A stretch of 64,000 nucleotides of DNA from an uncultured Lachnospiraceae bacterium (GCA_900548905.1 URMK01000029.1:13156-77155), one strand, 5' to 3'. Positions 1 through 8,688 are shown, numbered from the stretch's first letter. Numbers and translations: made by a program. Notes: generated from the sequence alone by a model not told the origin.

Positions 1-527
1 TCCTTTCCCGGCACGAAGAAGGCATCTCGGATCTCAAGACCTGCCCGGATATGGATGTGATACCGGAGTACCCCTTTTTCTTTGATCTGACGGATGGTTT
101 TCTGGCGGAACGCGGCCTTGCGGGCGGAGTCTTCCGTCAGGGCCGGATTGGACCGGCGAGCGATATCCGGATGTGTTGCCGTAAGCGTTTCAAAGAAACG
201 ATGGAAATATCTTTTTTGCCCGTTAAGAAAAAGGAAATCGATCCGGCCCGCCGTTTCCAGTGCCTGGAATTCTTCTTCCGTGAAGGCGGGAATGGTATTC
301 CGGATAAGAGCCAGTGCCTGGGGATAAGTGTAGGGAAAATCGGCAGGAAGGTGGATAAGTCTGATCTTTTCCAGTTCAAGCCTGCCCTGCAGCGCCTCCG
401 GGCAGCCGGAGGAAAGGCGGCTGTCAATGAGGGATATAGCCCGATCATAATAACCGCTGCTGATATAGCTTTGGATATCTTCCGGAAGAGGGGTGGAAAG
501 ATATTTTATAGTATCATTTATCGTCAT
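1..527 (-). CDS. Partial CDS, N-terminal about 175 residues of an unknown protein
   Basis: A minus-strand frame is open from the ATG at 527 to the left edge, so the 3' end lies outside the window. The start is supported by GAAAGGA 7 bases upstream, and the frame begins MTINDTIKYL. The visible part is hydrophilic and probably helical, with a stretch typical of small helical repeats (a YYDRAISLID segment) and no signal peptide. From memory it resembles the N-terminal region of large Lachnospiraceae proteins that carry a transglutaminase-like domain further on, but that domain is not in view, so the assignment is a guess. A short hairpin (TGCGGCA/TGCCGCA, 549-565) lies just upstream of the ribosome site. 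Plus-strand frames across the same bases have no convincing start. Confidence 0.6.
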   Translation of the reverse strand, partial: MTINDTIKYLSTPLPEDIQSYISSGYYDRAISLIDSRLSSGCPEALQGRLELEKIRLIHLPADFPYTYPQALALIRNTIPAFTEEEFQALETAGRIDFLFLNGQKRYFHRFFETLTATHPDIARRSNPALTEDSARKAAFRQKTIRQIKEKGVLRYHIHIRAGLEIRDAFFVPGK

Positions 528-687
528 AGCATGTCCTTTCTTTTGCCGTGCGGCAGCATGCCGCAGGAAAAATCGGTATCTGTCAATCTTATTTTATCAC
601 ATTTCCCGAAGCAGGGCGATATGAGCTTATAAATCTTCAAAAAACGTTTGGTGTTTCTCCCAAAAGGGGAAGAGGGAACAACAGCAT

Positions 688-730
688 AAAAGGTGCTGCG
701 GCTGGATTACCGGCCTGGCAGCACCTTTTT
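688..730 (-). terminator. Intrinsic terminator of the Cys-rich gene
   Basis: Twelve-base arms AAAAGGTGCTGC (688-699) and GCAGCACCTTTT (718-729) form a perfect stem directly after the stop codon of the minus-strand gene ending at 743. The A/T ends give a T run on either strand, so it could also work in the plus direction. Confidence 0.85.
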
Positions 731-742
731 GGCTGCCGTAGC

Positions 743-1672
743 TTAATCGTTTTCCGTGGTCTGTGCGGGCGGCGGGCTGCATTGGGAACCTGAGGAAGCG
801 CAGCAGCAAGGGTCGCAGGGAACATCACAGGAATCCTTGAGAGTTTCTTCGTACTTGGGGGGCCCGAGTTCCAACGGCTTGATTGCCAGATCAAGCAGGT
901 CTCCGCAGACAAAATCCAGACAGATAGTGTCGTCGGTAGGGCGGGTACATGCTTTGGGTACCACGGCTTTTCCGCTGTGGGGAATTTTGTACTGGGAGAA
1001 ATAAACGGATTTGAGAATAACACTCAAACCTATGGTAGCCATACATTCCTCCGGATCAAAATTCAGGACTTTGGGAATGGCAATCAGGTTCAGGCCCTGG
1101 GACAGGGCTGTATTATCACAACCGAAACCGATAACATGAACGATAGCCGGGAGGCAGGGTTCGTTGGCATGTGCAACCCCGTAGGGGGCATAAATTTCCA
1201 GCTCCACGGAAGTGGGGTTGGTATCTTCATCCATATATTCGTATTCCGGAGAGGTCTCATTGGCAGGAAGGTAATTGGCTGTCACGACCTGGGTTGCGAG
1301 AACCCTTTTTGCGCAGTCGTAAAAGGTAACAAAAAAGATAACCTGCAGGTTAGTCAGCGTGACAAGATAACAGTTGGGGCGTCCGCTGATGGGTTCAGCA
1401 GTAACTGCCGTTTCCCCATAGGTTTCAAAACAAATATCCATAACCTGTACGGAAATGCTGTCCACATTGGTTACGGGTGCTTCCATGGGAATGTTCCGGC
1501 AGAGATTGATGCCAAGCTCATCATAAACAACAGGGGTGAGGACTGTCAGACAGTCGGGATCACCGCATATGGGGTCCGTGCAGACGTCCAGACATTTTCC
1601 TTTTTTGTCAATGCCGCAGCTCACATATCTTTTTGAGCAGCATTTACAGCTTTTGGATTTGCAGTTAGGCAT
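743..1672 (-). CDS. Cysteine-rich hypothetical protein, probable spore coat or exosporium component
   Basis: This is a 309-residue protein with cysteine clusters at both ends. Nine Cys fall within the first 41 residues (C4, C9, C11, C12, C19, C27, C31, C36, C41), and a CDPCCCASSGSQC-type tail lies near the C-terminus. The middle looks beta-rich and has no membrane segment or signal peptide. I recognise no enzyme family. Terminal Cys clusters of this kind are common in disulfide-crosslinked coat or exosporium proteins, and a sigma-K-like promoter lies immediately upstream, so a role on the spore surface is inferred. The start at 1672 has AAGGAG 8 bases upstream. The gene is monocistronic with its own terminator and is divergent from the coiled-coil protein gene at 1814. 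Confidence 0.8.
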   Translation of the reverse strand: MPNCKSKSCKCCSKRYVSCGIDKKGKCLDVCTDPICGDPDCLTVLTPVVYDELGINLCRNIPMEAPVTNVDSISVQVMDICFETYGETAVTAEPISGRPNCYLVTLTNLQVIFFVTFYDCAKRVLATQVVTANYLPANETSPEYEYMDEDTNPTSVELEIYAPYGVAHANEPCLPAIVHVIGFGCDNTALSQGLNLIAIPKVLNFDPEECMATIGLSVILKSVYFSQYKIPHSGKAVVPKACTRPTDDTICLDFVCGDLLDLAIKPLELGPPKYEETLKDSCDVPCDPCCCASSGSQCSPPPAQTTEND

Positions 1673-1702
1673 ATGGAATGCTCCTTATAAAAATACTTAC
1701 TA

Positions 1703-1730
1703 TATCCTATGCACTCTGCTTCTTTTTGTT
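1703..1730 (-). promoter_or_regulatory. Sigma-K-like promoter for the Cys-rich protein
   Basis: Read on the minus strand, AACA (1730-1727) is followed 16 bases later by CATAGGATA (1711-1703). This fits the mother-cell sigma-K pattern mAC-N16/17-gCATAnnnTA exactly. The predicted transcript start is about 20 bases upstream of the ATG, leaving room for the ribosome site. An overlapping TATAGT could also be read as a poor vegetative -10, but no matching -35 is present. Confidence 0.55.
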
Positions 1731-1813
1731 CGGGAATGGAAATATATTTATGAGAGGGGATAAGGAACAGTCTGAATGGTTCCTATGAAAAGGAAAAAGG
1801 AGGAGGATGCAGA

Positions 1814-2800
1814 ATGGCTTACCAGATATTGGAGATGTCGGACGGACAAAGAGTGGCGCTGTATGCACAGGGAAATTCCGTATTATATTGTTTTCTGCCT
1901 TTTGCAAGAGGCATGATACCTACAGAAGTGAGGAGAGATTATCTGGCCCATTTCGAAGCGGGGGTTTTCCGGGATACGGTATGCTATGTATATGAGGATT
2001 TGGAGCATAATGTTATTTTGGATACCCTGGGAGCCGGGCCCGCTAGGATTATCCTTACGGCCGGCCCGCTGGGGTATGGCTTCTGTAACCTGCGTCTGGT
2101 GGTACGGGACGGGGAGCTGTATCTCTTCTACCAGGCTTATTCCGGAAGGGATAAGGGATACGGTCTTTATGTTTGTATGCCTTATCAGGAGAACCGGCGC
2201 GGTGTGATATTTGAGATGGAAGGCAGTGACAGTGATGACGGAAAAAAGACAGGCCAGCCCGATAATACAGGAAATGGCGTAAACCTAAAAACTCCGCCTT
2301 CAGGGAAAGCGGCTTTTGTACCTGTGGATTACCGGATAATCACGACGGATCCAGGCACCATACTGACCTGCGCGGATAAGACCAGCGGTGAGCTGCGGAT
2401 ATTTGAATGGAAGCAGGAGCTTATTTTCGAGGAACGAAAGGTACTGGGAGAAGAAGAGCACGGACGCAGGCTGAACCGCCTTCAGGCGGCCTGGCAGGAG
2501 GACCGGGAGGGCTGGGAACTGCAGAAGGAAGAGATACAGGCAGAAGCGCTGGCCAGACTGGGAGAGCTGCAGCAGGAGAGGGAGGAACGCCTTATCCAGT
2601 GCAGGAAAGAGTATGAAGGGAAGGTTACCCGTCTGCGGGGGGAATACGAAGAAAAGCTTTCCAAATGTAAGGAAGGATATGAAAAGCAGCTTCTTGCGGC
2701 TAAACGCCAGTATGATGAACTGGCGCAGACCGCAATCCGGCTTCAGCAGATCGGGAGAAAGTGGCGGGATAAATATTTTGAGAAGGATGACGGGGAATAG
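1814..2800 (+). CDS. Hypothetical protein with C-terminal coiled coil
   Basis: A 328-residue protein with a strong AGGAGGAGG ribosome site before the ATG. The first 200 residues look like beta strands with repeated aromatic motifs (LVVRDGELYLFYQAYSG), suggesting a sheet or propeller-like domain. A low-complexity acidic linker lies at about 137-165, and residues 225-320 form a charged Glu/Arg/Gln-rich coiled coil. There is no signal peptide or membrane segment. I do not recognise the family. It is divergent from the probable spore gene, but no sigma-K-type sequence is visible upstream of this gene, so co-regulation is not supported. Confidence 0.75.
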   Translation: MAYQILEMSDGQRVALYAQGNSVLYCFLPFARGMIPTEVRRDYLAHFEAGVFRDTVCYVYEDLEHNVILDTLGAGPARIILTAGPLGYGFCNLRLVVRDGELYLFYQAYSGRDKGYGLYVCMPYQENRRGVIFEMEGSDSDDGKKTGQPDNTGNGVNLKTPPSGKAAFVPVDYRIITTDPGTILTCADKTSGELRIFEWKQELIFEERKVLGEEEHGRRLNRLQAAWQEDREGWELQKEEIQAEALARLGELQQEREERLIQCRKEYEGKVTRLRGEYEEKLSKCKEGYEKQLLAAKRQYDELAQTAIRLQQIGRKWRDKYFEKDDGE

Positions 2801-2928
2801 GAATGAGAGCAAATCCTTTGGGAATATAGGCGGCAGGCGCCATTCCGAAATGTTTTTTGAATACGGAGATAAAATGTCTGGATGCGGCGCCGCCTGGTAT
2901 CTAACCCGGAAAGAACCTGGAAAACAGG

Positions 2929-3858
2929 TTACAGTCCATATTTTTTGTACAGCCTTTTTCGCAGGGCAGCATCTTCTGCTGCCCGCAGAATATCAGGGAT
3001 CCTGTCCTCTTCGCCCAGTTTCTGAATTAGAAGGGCAAGCCTGGATTCACCTTTTTTTATTCCTGCAGACTGTCCTTCTTCCCGACAGTCCTCCATCCAT
3101 TCATCAAACGCTTTACACATATCAACCACACCTCCTTCCGATTGTCCTATCTTGTATTTCTTAAGTTTCCGGGAATTCGTACAGGTGACAATCACCTCAA
3201 AACCCCGTTCTGTCATTTTTGAAAAAGCATCTTTGTTTTCGGATATAAATGTTTTCATAGCTTTTGTATCATCAACCCGCTGCAGGATACCCATAACCTC
3301 TCTTAACTCCGTATGGAATAAATCTACATCCATATCCTTTTTGACTGAATATACCCGAAGCGGATAGTCCGGTATTTCCCGGCGCAGAAGTGTGGGAACT
3401 CCGGAAAAATCCAGAATATCGTGAATGCATGCCGGTTGCTGCCACTCTTCGCTTCCATAATAAACAACTATAGTGAAAACGGGAAGGAGCAAGTCTGCTT
3501 CATCAAAATAAGCAACGCCTTTTCTTTCCTTATGGTCGGCTATTATCGCTTTAATCTGCCGTCCGTATTCGTCCGCATCATACCGCATACACCGTACCGG
3601 CATCCGGAAATCCCTGTGCTCCTGGTTCTCTACGGCTAATACGGCAGCAGGGGCGTTGCAGTACAGCAGCTTCTTAATATCCCGAAACTGCTTGCTGTAA
3701 TTACCCTGGTTGCTTTTGGTGGCTTGTGCACAATCCAGCGGATGAAGTTCTTCCGGCTGAATTACTCTGCTTCCATGAAAACAGCATCCGTTTATAAGAT
3801 CTGCAAATATATGCGGATCCGCAATAAAATCATTCAGGATAATATCTTTTTTACCCAT
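2929..3858 (-). CDS. Rpn/PD-(D/E)XK family transposase-nuclease, intact
   Basis: A 309-residue member of the Rpn (recombination-promoting nuclease) and PD-(D/E)XK putative transposase family. These are DNA endonucleases of the restriction-like fold, and many copies are scattered through Clostridia. Visible signatures are the early Asp-containing region (HPLDCAQATKSN, then RD near 60), the catalytic-type ENQ at 77-79, and the MPVRCMRYDADEY stretch characteristic of the family. The C-terminus is charged and helical. The start is set at 3858, where AGGAGAAACCT precedes ATG. A longer in-frame start at 3903 lacks a ribosome site. It is transcribed alone, and no terminal repeats were found around it, so it is not a classical insertion sequence. 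Confidence 0.82.
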   Translation of the reverse strand: MGKKDIILNDFIADPHIFADLINGCCFHGSRVIQPEELHPLDCAQATKSNQGNYSKQFRDIKKLLYCNAPAAVLAVENQEHRDFRMPVRCMRYDADEYGRQIKAIIADHKERKGVAYFDEADLLLPVFTIVVYYGSEEWQQPACIHDILDFSGVPTLLRREIPDYPLRVYSVKKDMDVDLFHTELREVMGILQRVDDTKAMKTFISENKDAFSKMTERGFEVIVTCTNSRKLKKYKIGQSEGGVVDMCKAFDEWMEDCREEGQSAGIKKGESRLALLIQKLGEEDRIPDILRAAEDAALRKRLYKKYGL

Positions 3859-4236
3859 AGGTTTCTCCTGTTTATTATAATACTGTTGTACGTAAAAAAT
3901 CAATCATAATTTGGTTCTTTTTAAAGGATTATTTGAGAGAGATCTCAATGAATCAACAAGAATTTTATGGAATTTCTAATAGTAATAAGAGAATAACAGA
4001 TGCCGTAAAAAAATACAAGCATTATTTTCAGTTTCCGTATACCCTGCGTAACAGTTCAGACGGCCCGGCAGCGGTTCAAAAAAAACAATATTTTCGAAAA
4101 AAACCAACATGACCGGGAGGAAATAACATGATATAGTAAAGAATATAGTATGGTAAAGGTATTGAAAAATTACTATATATGTTATAATAGGGCAGGAGAA
4201 ATTAGTTAATAACCTGAATAAAGGGGAGGAATCAGA
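3859..4236. other. Intergenic region holding the kdg operon promoter
   Basis: This is 378 AT-rich bases between the divergent nuclease and aldolase genes. No ORF with a ribosome site is visible. The right end carries the predicted promoter at 4162-4188. A GTAACAGTTCAG sequence at 4048-4059 differs by one base from the end of the MITE at 14171 but has no partner, so it is not called as an element. Confidence 0.5.
4162..4188 (+). promoter_or_regulatory. Predicted sigma-A promoter of the KDPG aldolase/KDG kinase operon
   Basis: TTGAAA (4162-4167) and a perfect TATAAT (4183-4188) are separated by 15 bases, shorter than the ideal 17. They sit about 45 bases upstream of the aldolase start. The short spacer may mean that an activator is needed. 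Confidence 0.5.
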
Positions 4237-5199
4237 ATGAACGAAGTATTGGAGCAAATCAGAAAAATCGGTATTGTCCCTGTGGTAAAGCTTGACAGGG
4301 TGGAGGATGCGGTGCCGTTGGCAGAAAGCCTGATAAACGGCGGGCTTCCCTGCGCGGAGGTTACGTTCCGCACGCCGGCAGCGGCGGGGGCCATTGCAGC
4401 TATCCGCAAGGCGTTTCCGGACATGCTCCTGGGAGCGGGTACGGTTCTCACCACCGGGCAGGTTGATGAAGCCATGGAAGCGGGAGCAACCTTTATCGTC
4501 AGCCCGGGGCTGAACCCGGAGGTGGTAAAATATTGTGTGGATAATAAAATCCCCGTAACTCCCGGCTGTTCGAATCCCAGCGATATTGAGACAGCCATTT
4601 CCCTGGGGCTGGATGTGGTAAAGTTTTTCCCGGCGGAAGCGGCAGGAGGACTTGCCATGATCAAGGCGATGTCCGCTCCTTATGTTAATATGAAATTTAT
4701 GCCCACCGGCGGTATCAGTGCCAAGAACCTGAATGAATATCTCAGCTTCAATAAGATCATCGCCTGCGGCGGGAGCTGGATGGTAAAGGATGATTTGATT
4801 AAAGCCGGTGAGTTTGACAAGATTGAAGCGCTGACAAGGGAAGCGGTTGAACTGATGCTGGGCTTTGAGCTGGCTCATGTGGGAATCAATGAAACCGACG
4901 GGGAAGCGGCGGATAAAACCGCCGGACGTTTTGAGTCCATATTCGGGTTTGGGAAGAAAACCGGATCCTCATCCGTATTTGCAGGAACGGCCGTTGAGGT
5001 AATGAAAGCCCCCGGCCTTGGTGCAAAGGGACATATCGGCATCCGTACCAACTATATTGAAAGAGCCGTGAATTATCTGGAAAACCAGGGCGTGGAATTT
5101 GAACCCTCCAGTGCCAAGTATGATGAAAAGGGGAACCTGAAGGCTATTTATCTGAAGGAAGAAGTGGGCGGCTTTGCCATACATCTGGTACAGAAATAA
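4237..5199 (+). CDS. eda: KDPG/KHG aldolase with C-terminal VOC-like domain
   Basis: Residues 1-210 are a complete class I 2-dehydro-3-deoxy-phosphogluconate / 4-hydroxy-2-oxoglutarate aldolase, which cleaves KDPG to pyruvate and glyceraldehyde 3-phosphate. The EVTFRT motif holds E41, a GAGTV phosphate-binding segment follows, and VVKFFPAE holds the Schiff-base Lys at 129. The common bacterial enzyme ends near 210, but this one runs to 320. The added 105 residues (HVGINETDGEA onward, ending GFAIHLVQK) look like a glyoxalase/VOC-fold domain. GGGGAGG precedes the ATG. The KDG kinase gene follows 45 bases later, so the pair converts 2-keto-3-deoxygluconate to central metabolites. The C-terminal domain's role is unknown. 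Confidence 0.9.
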   Translation: MNEVLEQIRKIGIVPVVKLDRVEDAVPLAESLINGGLPCAEVTFRTPAAAGAIAAIRKAFPDMLLGAGTVLTTGQVDEAMEAGATFIVSPGLNPEVVKYCVDNKIPVTPGCSNPSDIETAISLGLDVVKFFPAEAAGGLAMIKAMSAPYVNMKFMPTGGISAKNLNEYLSFNKIIACGGSWMVKDDLIKAGEFDKIEALTREAVELMLGFELAHVGINETDGEAADKTAGRFESIFGFGKKTGSSSVFAGTAVEVMKAPGLGAKGHIGIRTNYIERAVNYLENQGVEFEPSSAKYDEKGNLKAIYLKEEVGGFAIHLVQK

Positions 5200-5244
5200 T
5201 AACAGTTACAGGAGCGAAGGCTGAAAAAGAAAGGTGAGGAAATC

Positions 5245-6267
5245 ATGAGCAAAGTAGTAACATTTGGAGAGATTATGCTGAGGCTGGCGCCGGAGGGCTA
5301 CTACCGTTTTGTGCAGGCGGATAATTATGTGGCTACCTATGGAGGCGGCGAAGCAAACGTGTCTGTATCACTGGCAAATTACGGTCTGGAGTCCAAATTC
5401 GTAAGCAAGCTTCCCAAACATGAAATCGGACAGGCAGGGGTGAATTCTTTACGGAAATTCGGTGTGGATACTTCCGATATCGTGAGGGGCGGAAACCGTG
5501 TCGGTATATATTATCTGGAAAAAGGCGCCAGCCAGCGTCCTTCCAAGGTTATTTATGACCGTGCAGGATCTTCTATCGCAGAGGCGGTTAAGGGGGATTT
5601 TGACTGGGATAAGATTTTTGAAGGGGTGGACTGGTTCCATTTTACCGGAATTACGCCTGCACTTGGGGAAAACGTTGCGGAAATCTGTATGGAAGCGGTG
5701 AAAAAGGCAAAAGAAAAGGGCATCATCGTAAGCTGTGATTTGAATTATAGAAATAAGCTCTGGACCAAGGAAAAAGCAGGCAGGGTAATGGGTGATCTTT
5801 GTAAGTATGTGGACGTCTGCATTGCCAATGAAGAGGATGCCGGCGACGTATTCGGCATTAAGGCATCCAATACGGATGTAACCAGCGGACAGGTTAACCA
5901 TGAGGGCTATAAGGATGTGGCAAAGCAGCTTGCTGACCGTTTTGGTTTCAGCAAGGTTGCCATTACCCTGAGAAGCTCCATTTCCGCCAACGATAATAAA
6001 TGGGCGGCAATGCTGTATGACGGAACGGATTACTATTTCAGCAAAAATTACCTGATGCATATTGTGGACCGGGTTGGCGGCGGAGATTCCTTTGGGGCAG
6101 GTCTGATCTACAGCTGCCTGCAGAATATGGAACCCCAGCAGATTATCGAATTCGCGGTGGCGGCAAGCTGTCTGAAGCACAGTATTGAAGGCGACTTCAA
6201 TATGGTTTCCGTGGATGAAGTATGCAAGCTTGCAGGCGGGGATGCGTCAGGAAGGGTGCAGCGCTGA
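5245..6267 (+). CDS. kdgK: 2-dehydro-3-deoxygluconokinase (PfkB family sugar kinase)
   Basis: This 340-residue PfkB/ribokinase-fold kinase is predicted to phosphorylate 2-keto-3-deoxygluconate at the 6-position, supplying KDPG to the aldolase just upstream. The N-terminal substrate lid region includes GGGEANVS (33-40). The C-terminal PfkB signature is VGGGDSFGAG, with catalytic Asp281. GAGGAAATC precedes the ATG. The order aldolase-kinase is the usual arrangement in Lachnospiraceae uronate catabolism. No uronate isomerase or dehydratase genes are in the window, so the source of KDG is not visible here. A strong terminator follows at 6299. Confidence 0.88.
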   Translation: MSKVVTFGEIMLRLAPEGYYRFVQADNYVATYGGGEANVSVSLANYGLESKFVSKLPKHEIGQAGVNSLRKFGVDTSDIVRGGNRVGIYYLEKGASQRPSKVIYDRAGSSIAEAVKGDFDWDKIFEGVDWFHFTGITPALGENVAEICMEAVKKAKEKGIIVSCDLNYRNKLWTKEKAGRVMGDLCKYVDVCIANEEDAGDVFGIKASNTDVTSGQVNHEGYKDVAKQLADRFGFSKVAITLRSSISANDNKWAAMLYDGTDYYFSKNYLMHIVDRVGGGDSFGAGLIYSCLQNMEPQQIIEFAVAASCLKHSIEGDFNMVSVDEVCKLAGGDASGRVQR

Positions 6268-6298
6268 TGCTGTCATAAGAATACAATACTATACCTAT

Positions 6299-6335
6299 AA
6301 AAAGCCGCAGGATTATTTTTCCCCTGCGGCTTTTG
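6299..6335 (+). terminator. Intrinsic terminator of the eda-kdgK operon
   Basis: AAAGCCGCAGG pairs with CCTGCGGCTTTT across an 11-base loop, ending in a T run. It separates the kinase gene from the WYL regulator, which starts 36 bases later. Confidence 0.85.
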
Positions 6336-6370
6336 CCACGGGCTTTATAGGGGAAAGACAGGAGACGGCG

Positions 6371-7291
6371 ATGAAAATCGACAGAATGCTGGAAATTATT
6401 ATTTACTTAGTCAATCATGATAATGTTTCGGCCAGTTATCTGGCGGAACGGTTCGGCGTATCCGTGCGGACCATTCAAAGGGATATGGTCAGCATTTCCT
6501 CCATTGGGATACCGGTATATTCCGTGGGAGGAAAATATGGTGGATACTCCATTTTGCCTACCTATAAGATGAAAAACCTGAATATCCGGGAGGAGGAACA
6601 GCAGATGATACGCAAGGCCCTGGAGAGCCTTGCCACATCTTATACAAATACTACGCTGGACGGGCTTCTGGAAAAATACAACGCGATTGTGGAAAAAGAA
6701 GGAGGACAGAAGGTTTTCTGGGATTTCAGCGTTTCCAGGGAAAATAAAAAGGTTCAGGATACGAACCGGCTTCTCGAGAAAGCGATACAGGACAGGAGAC
6801 TTATCAACTTTTCCTATCAGAAGGCGGACGGGGAAACATCTGATCAAAAAGTGGAACCGCTGGCTATCCATTATAAATGGTATGCGTGGTATCTGTTTGC
6901 CTATTCGGAGTACCGGCAGGCATACCGGACCTATAAGATTGCCAGAATGCGGGATATCAGAACAGAAGAGAGGAGAGGGACTAAAGAGCATGGAGATATC
7001 CGGGAACGGATGAAGGAGTCGGAAACCGCCTATTATCAGACCTGTATTGCCATTGAGGTACATTTTTCTGAAAAGGAAACCGGGCTTATGGAAGAATTTT
7101 TTCCGGACTGCCCAATAGAAAGGCTCAAGGATGAGCAGTGCAGGATTTTCATTCATGTCCCGCCCGGAGAAAGGCTTTGGAAAGCACTGCTGCTCAGTTT
7201 TGGAGACAGGGTGCGGGTAGTGGGACCGGAGGTATATAAAAAAGAATTGATCCAAACCGCGCAACAATTTTTATCTAATTACGACATATAG
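6371..7291 (+). CDS. YafY-type HTH/WYL-domain transcriptional regulator
   Basis: A 306-residue regulator. Residues 1-60 form a DeoR-like winged helix (ASYLAERFGVSVRTIQRDM recognition segment) and the middle and C-terminus form a WYL domain, seen as IHYKWYAWYLFAY in place of a strict WYL. WYL proteins bind DNA and sense small ligands or nucleic acids. The start at 6371 has AGGAGA 5 bases upstream. An upstream in-frame ATG at 6185 overlaps the kinase gene and the terminator and is rejected. It lies just after the KDPG operon terminator and may regulate either that operon or the following genes. The sequence does not decide. Confidence 0.8.
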   Translation: MKIDRMLEIIIYLVNHDNVSASYLAERFGVSVRTIQRDMVSISSIGIPVYSVGGKYGGYSILPTYKMKNLNIREEEQQMIRKALESLATSYTNTTLDGLLEKYNAIVEKEGGQKVFWDFSVSRENKKVQDTNRLLEKAIQDRRLINFSYQKADGETSDQKVEPLAIHYKWYAWYLFAYSEYRQAYRTYKIARMRDIRTEERRGTKEHGDIRERMKESETAYYQTCIAIEVHFSEKETGLMEEFFPDCPIERLKDEQCRIFIHVPPGERLWKALLLSFGDRVRVVGPEVYKKELIQTAQQFLSNYDI

Positions 7292-7368
7292 CTGTCGCAT
7301 GTACCTGTTATGATAAGAAAAAGGCTTCCGAAGCGGAAGAGCCATAAACGTACAGGGAGGATTAGCTG

Positions 7369-7759
7369 ATGGGAACCGCAGAAAAAGACATCAAAGAAAG
7401 ATTATATGCATTGGGAGCGGATCTGTGCGGATATGGAAAAGCTTCATATCCTTGCGGTACCCATTAGGACGAACGGTGCGGAGAGGGACAAAAAAACGGG
7501 GAGATGGAGAAGTATTGTTTCCGTAAAACATGCGGCCCAGGCGGCGGGGCTTGGTACAATCGGCAGAAATACCCTGCTGCTTACCCCGGAATATGGGAGT
7601 ATGGTCTGGCTCAGTTTGATATTGACGGAACTTGTGCTGGAAGCGGATGAGCGGAAGGCGGATATCTGCAACTGTTGCGGCAGATGCGTGGAAATCTGTC
7701 CGGTCAACGCATTGGAAAGCCCGGAAATTTACAGAAGCGCTTCAAAAATCTGTTCATGA
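7369..7759 (+). pseudogene. Decayed 4Fe-4S (QueG-like) reductase-type gene
   Basis: An ATG at 7369 with GGGAGG upstream opens a frame resembling the N-terminus of ferredoxin-like epoxyqueuosine-reductase-type proteins (IKERLYALGADLCG), but it stops after 32 codons at a TAG. A different frame then carries the C-terminal half: SVKHAAQAAGLGTIGRNTLLLTPEYGS, then CNCCGRCVEICPVNAL with the Cys spacing of a [4Fe-4S] cluster. Family members are roughly 230-300 residues, so about half the protein, including the middle, is missing. The 3' end overlaps the convergent acetyltransferase gene. It is best read as a relic with an internal deletion and frameshift. A short functional ferredoxin is unlikely because only one cluster motif remains. 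Confidence 0.7.
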
Positions 7760-8688
7760 TTGCCCCATAGATCTTCTTTCTCTTCTATTTTTGCAAATCC
7801 GTATTTTTCATACAATCCCTTTTCCCCGCTGACCAGATAGACCTTGGGAAACCCCAGATCCCGGGCATAGGACATGGCGCTTTGTATTAGCTTCTGGCTC
7901 AACCGCCTGCCCCGGTATTTTTCCCCTACAAACATGTAGCCGATATAAGGGGAGTAAGGGACATCCGGAATACAGTCCTTACGTGCCAGGGTACAGTAGC
8001 CTGCAATCTCTCCCTGATCAAAAGCGGCTAATACCCTCTCCCAGCCGGTAAACAGATTATCGGCCATATCCCTGGCGAGAAAAGGTCCGGCCTTCCAGGA
8101 GCAGGAAGCCGCATAGGCACATACCTGCTTCCATTGCGTATCCGTATTCTGCAGTGCTTTTATCTGCAGCTTACGATTTCCCGGACAGTTATTTTTTATG
8201 GAATAGTACAGACAATGCTGAAGGCTTCCGTGATATACGATATCCTCTGTCCTGTCAATGCGGGCCATGCCGCATTTTTCCATTACCCGGAAGCTTGCCG
8301 TGTTCTTTTCAAAAGCGGCAGCAATAATTTCTGTAAATCCTTTTTGAAACAAATAGGTGATAACCCCCTTCATCGCTTCTGTTGCATATCCAAAATTATG
8401 GTATTCGGGATTTATTACATAACCCATTTCTATTCTGTCCCCGTCAATATCCACGTCATTGACAAAGCCTATCAGCTGGTTTTTCAAATAGATTCCGGCT
8501 TCCTCATGTTCTCCGGATAAGGAGAGGGCTTTCAGCTTTTGAAACATACCTGCGGCTTCCTCTGCGGAGTGAAAATCGGGGATCATAAAGGTTTCCTTTA
8601 TGTTCTCATCCATGAGAAGGCGGATCACAGCATCCTTATCCGCATCGGTATAGGGTCTTATTTCCAGTCGTTTGGTTATGATATTCAT
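7729..8688 (-). CDS. Tandem GNAT acetyltransferase (two fused domains)
   Basis: This 319-residue protein is made of two GNAT domains. Residues 1-165 are RimJ/RimL-like (MNIITKRLEIRPYTDADKD start, EMGYVINPEYHNFGYATEAM acetyl-CoA loop, NTASFRVMEKCGM). Residues 170-319 are a second GNAT (YIGYMFVGEKYRGRRLSQKLIQ, then KVYLVSGEKGLYEKYGF). The second domain is clearly related to the single-domain protein at 12688-13140. Both CoA loops look intact. The substrate is unknown. The ribosome site CAGGAG is about 12 bases from ATG 8688. The 3' end overlaps the decayed iron-sulfur gene by 31 bases. Confidence 0.82.
   Translation of the reverse strand: MNIITKRLEIRPYTDADKDAVIRLLMDENIKETFMIPDFHSAEEAAGMFQKLKALSLSGEHEEAGIYLKNQLIGFVNDVDIDGDRIEMGYVINPEYHNFGYATEAMKGVITYLFQKGFTEIIAAAFEKNTASFRVMEKCGMARIDRTEDIVYHGSLQHCLYYSIKNNCPGNRKLQIKALQNTDTQWKQVCAYAASCSWKAGPFLARDMADNLFTGWERVLAAFDQGEIAGYCTLARKDCIPDVPYSPYIGYMFVGEKYRGRRLSQKLIQSAMSYARDLGFPKVYLVSGEKGLYEKYGFAKIEEKEDLWGNHEQIFEALL

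Noticed and set aside
4048..4059. GTAACAGTTCAG, one base different from the MITE end
   Set aside because: No matching inverted partner or internal hairpins nearby, so it is probably chance or an unrecognisable relic.
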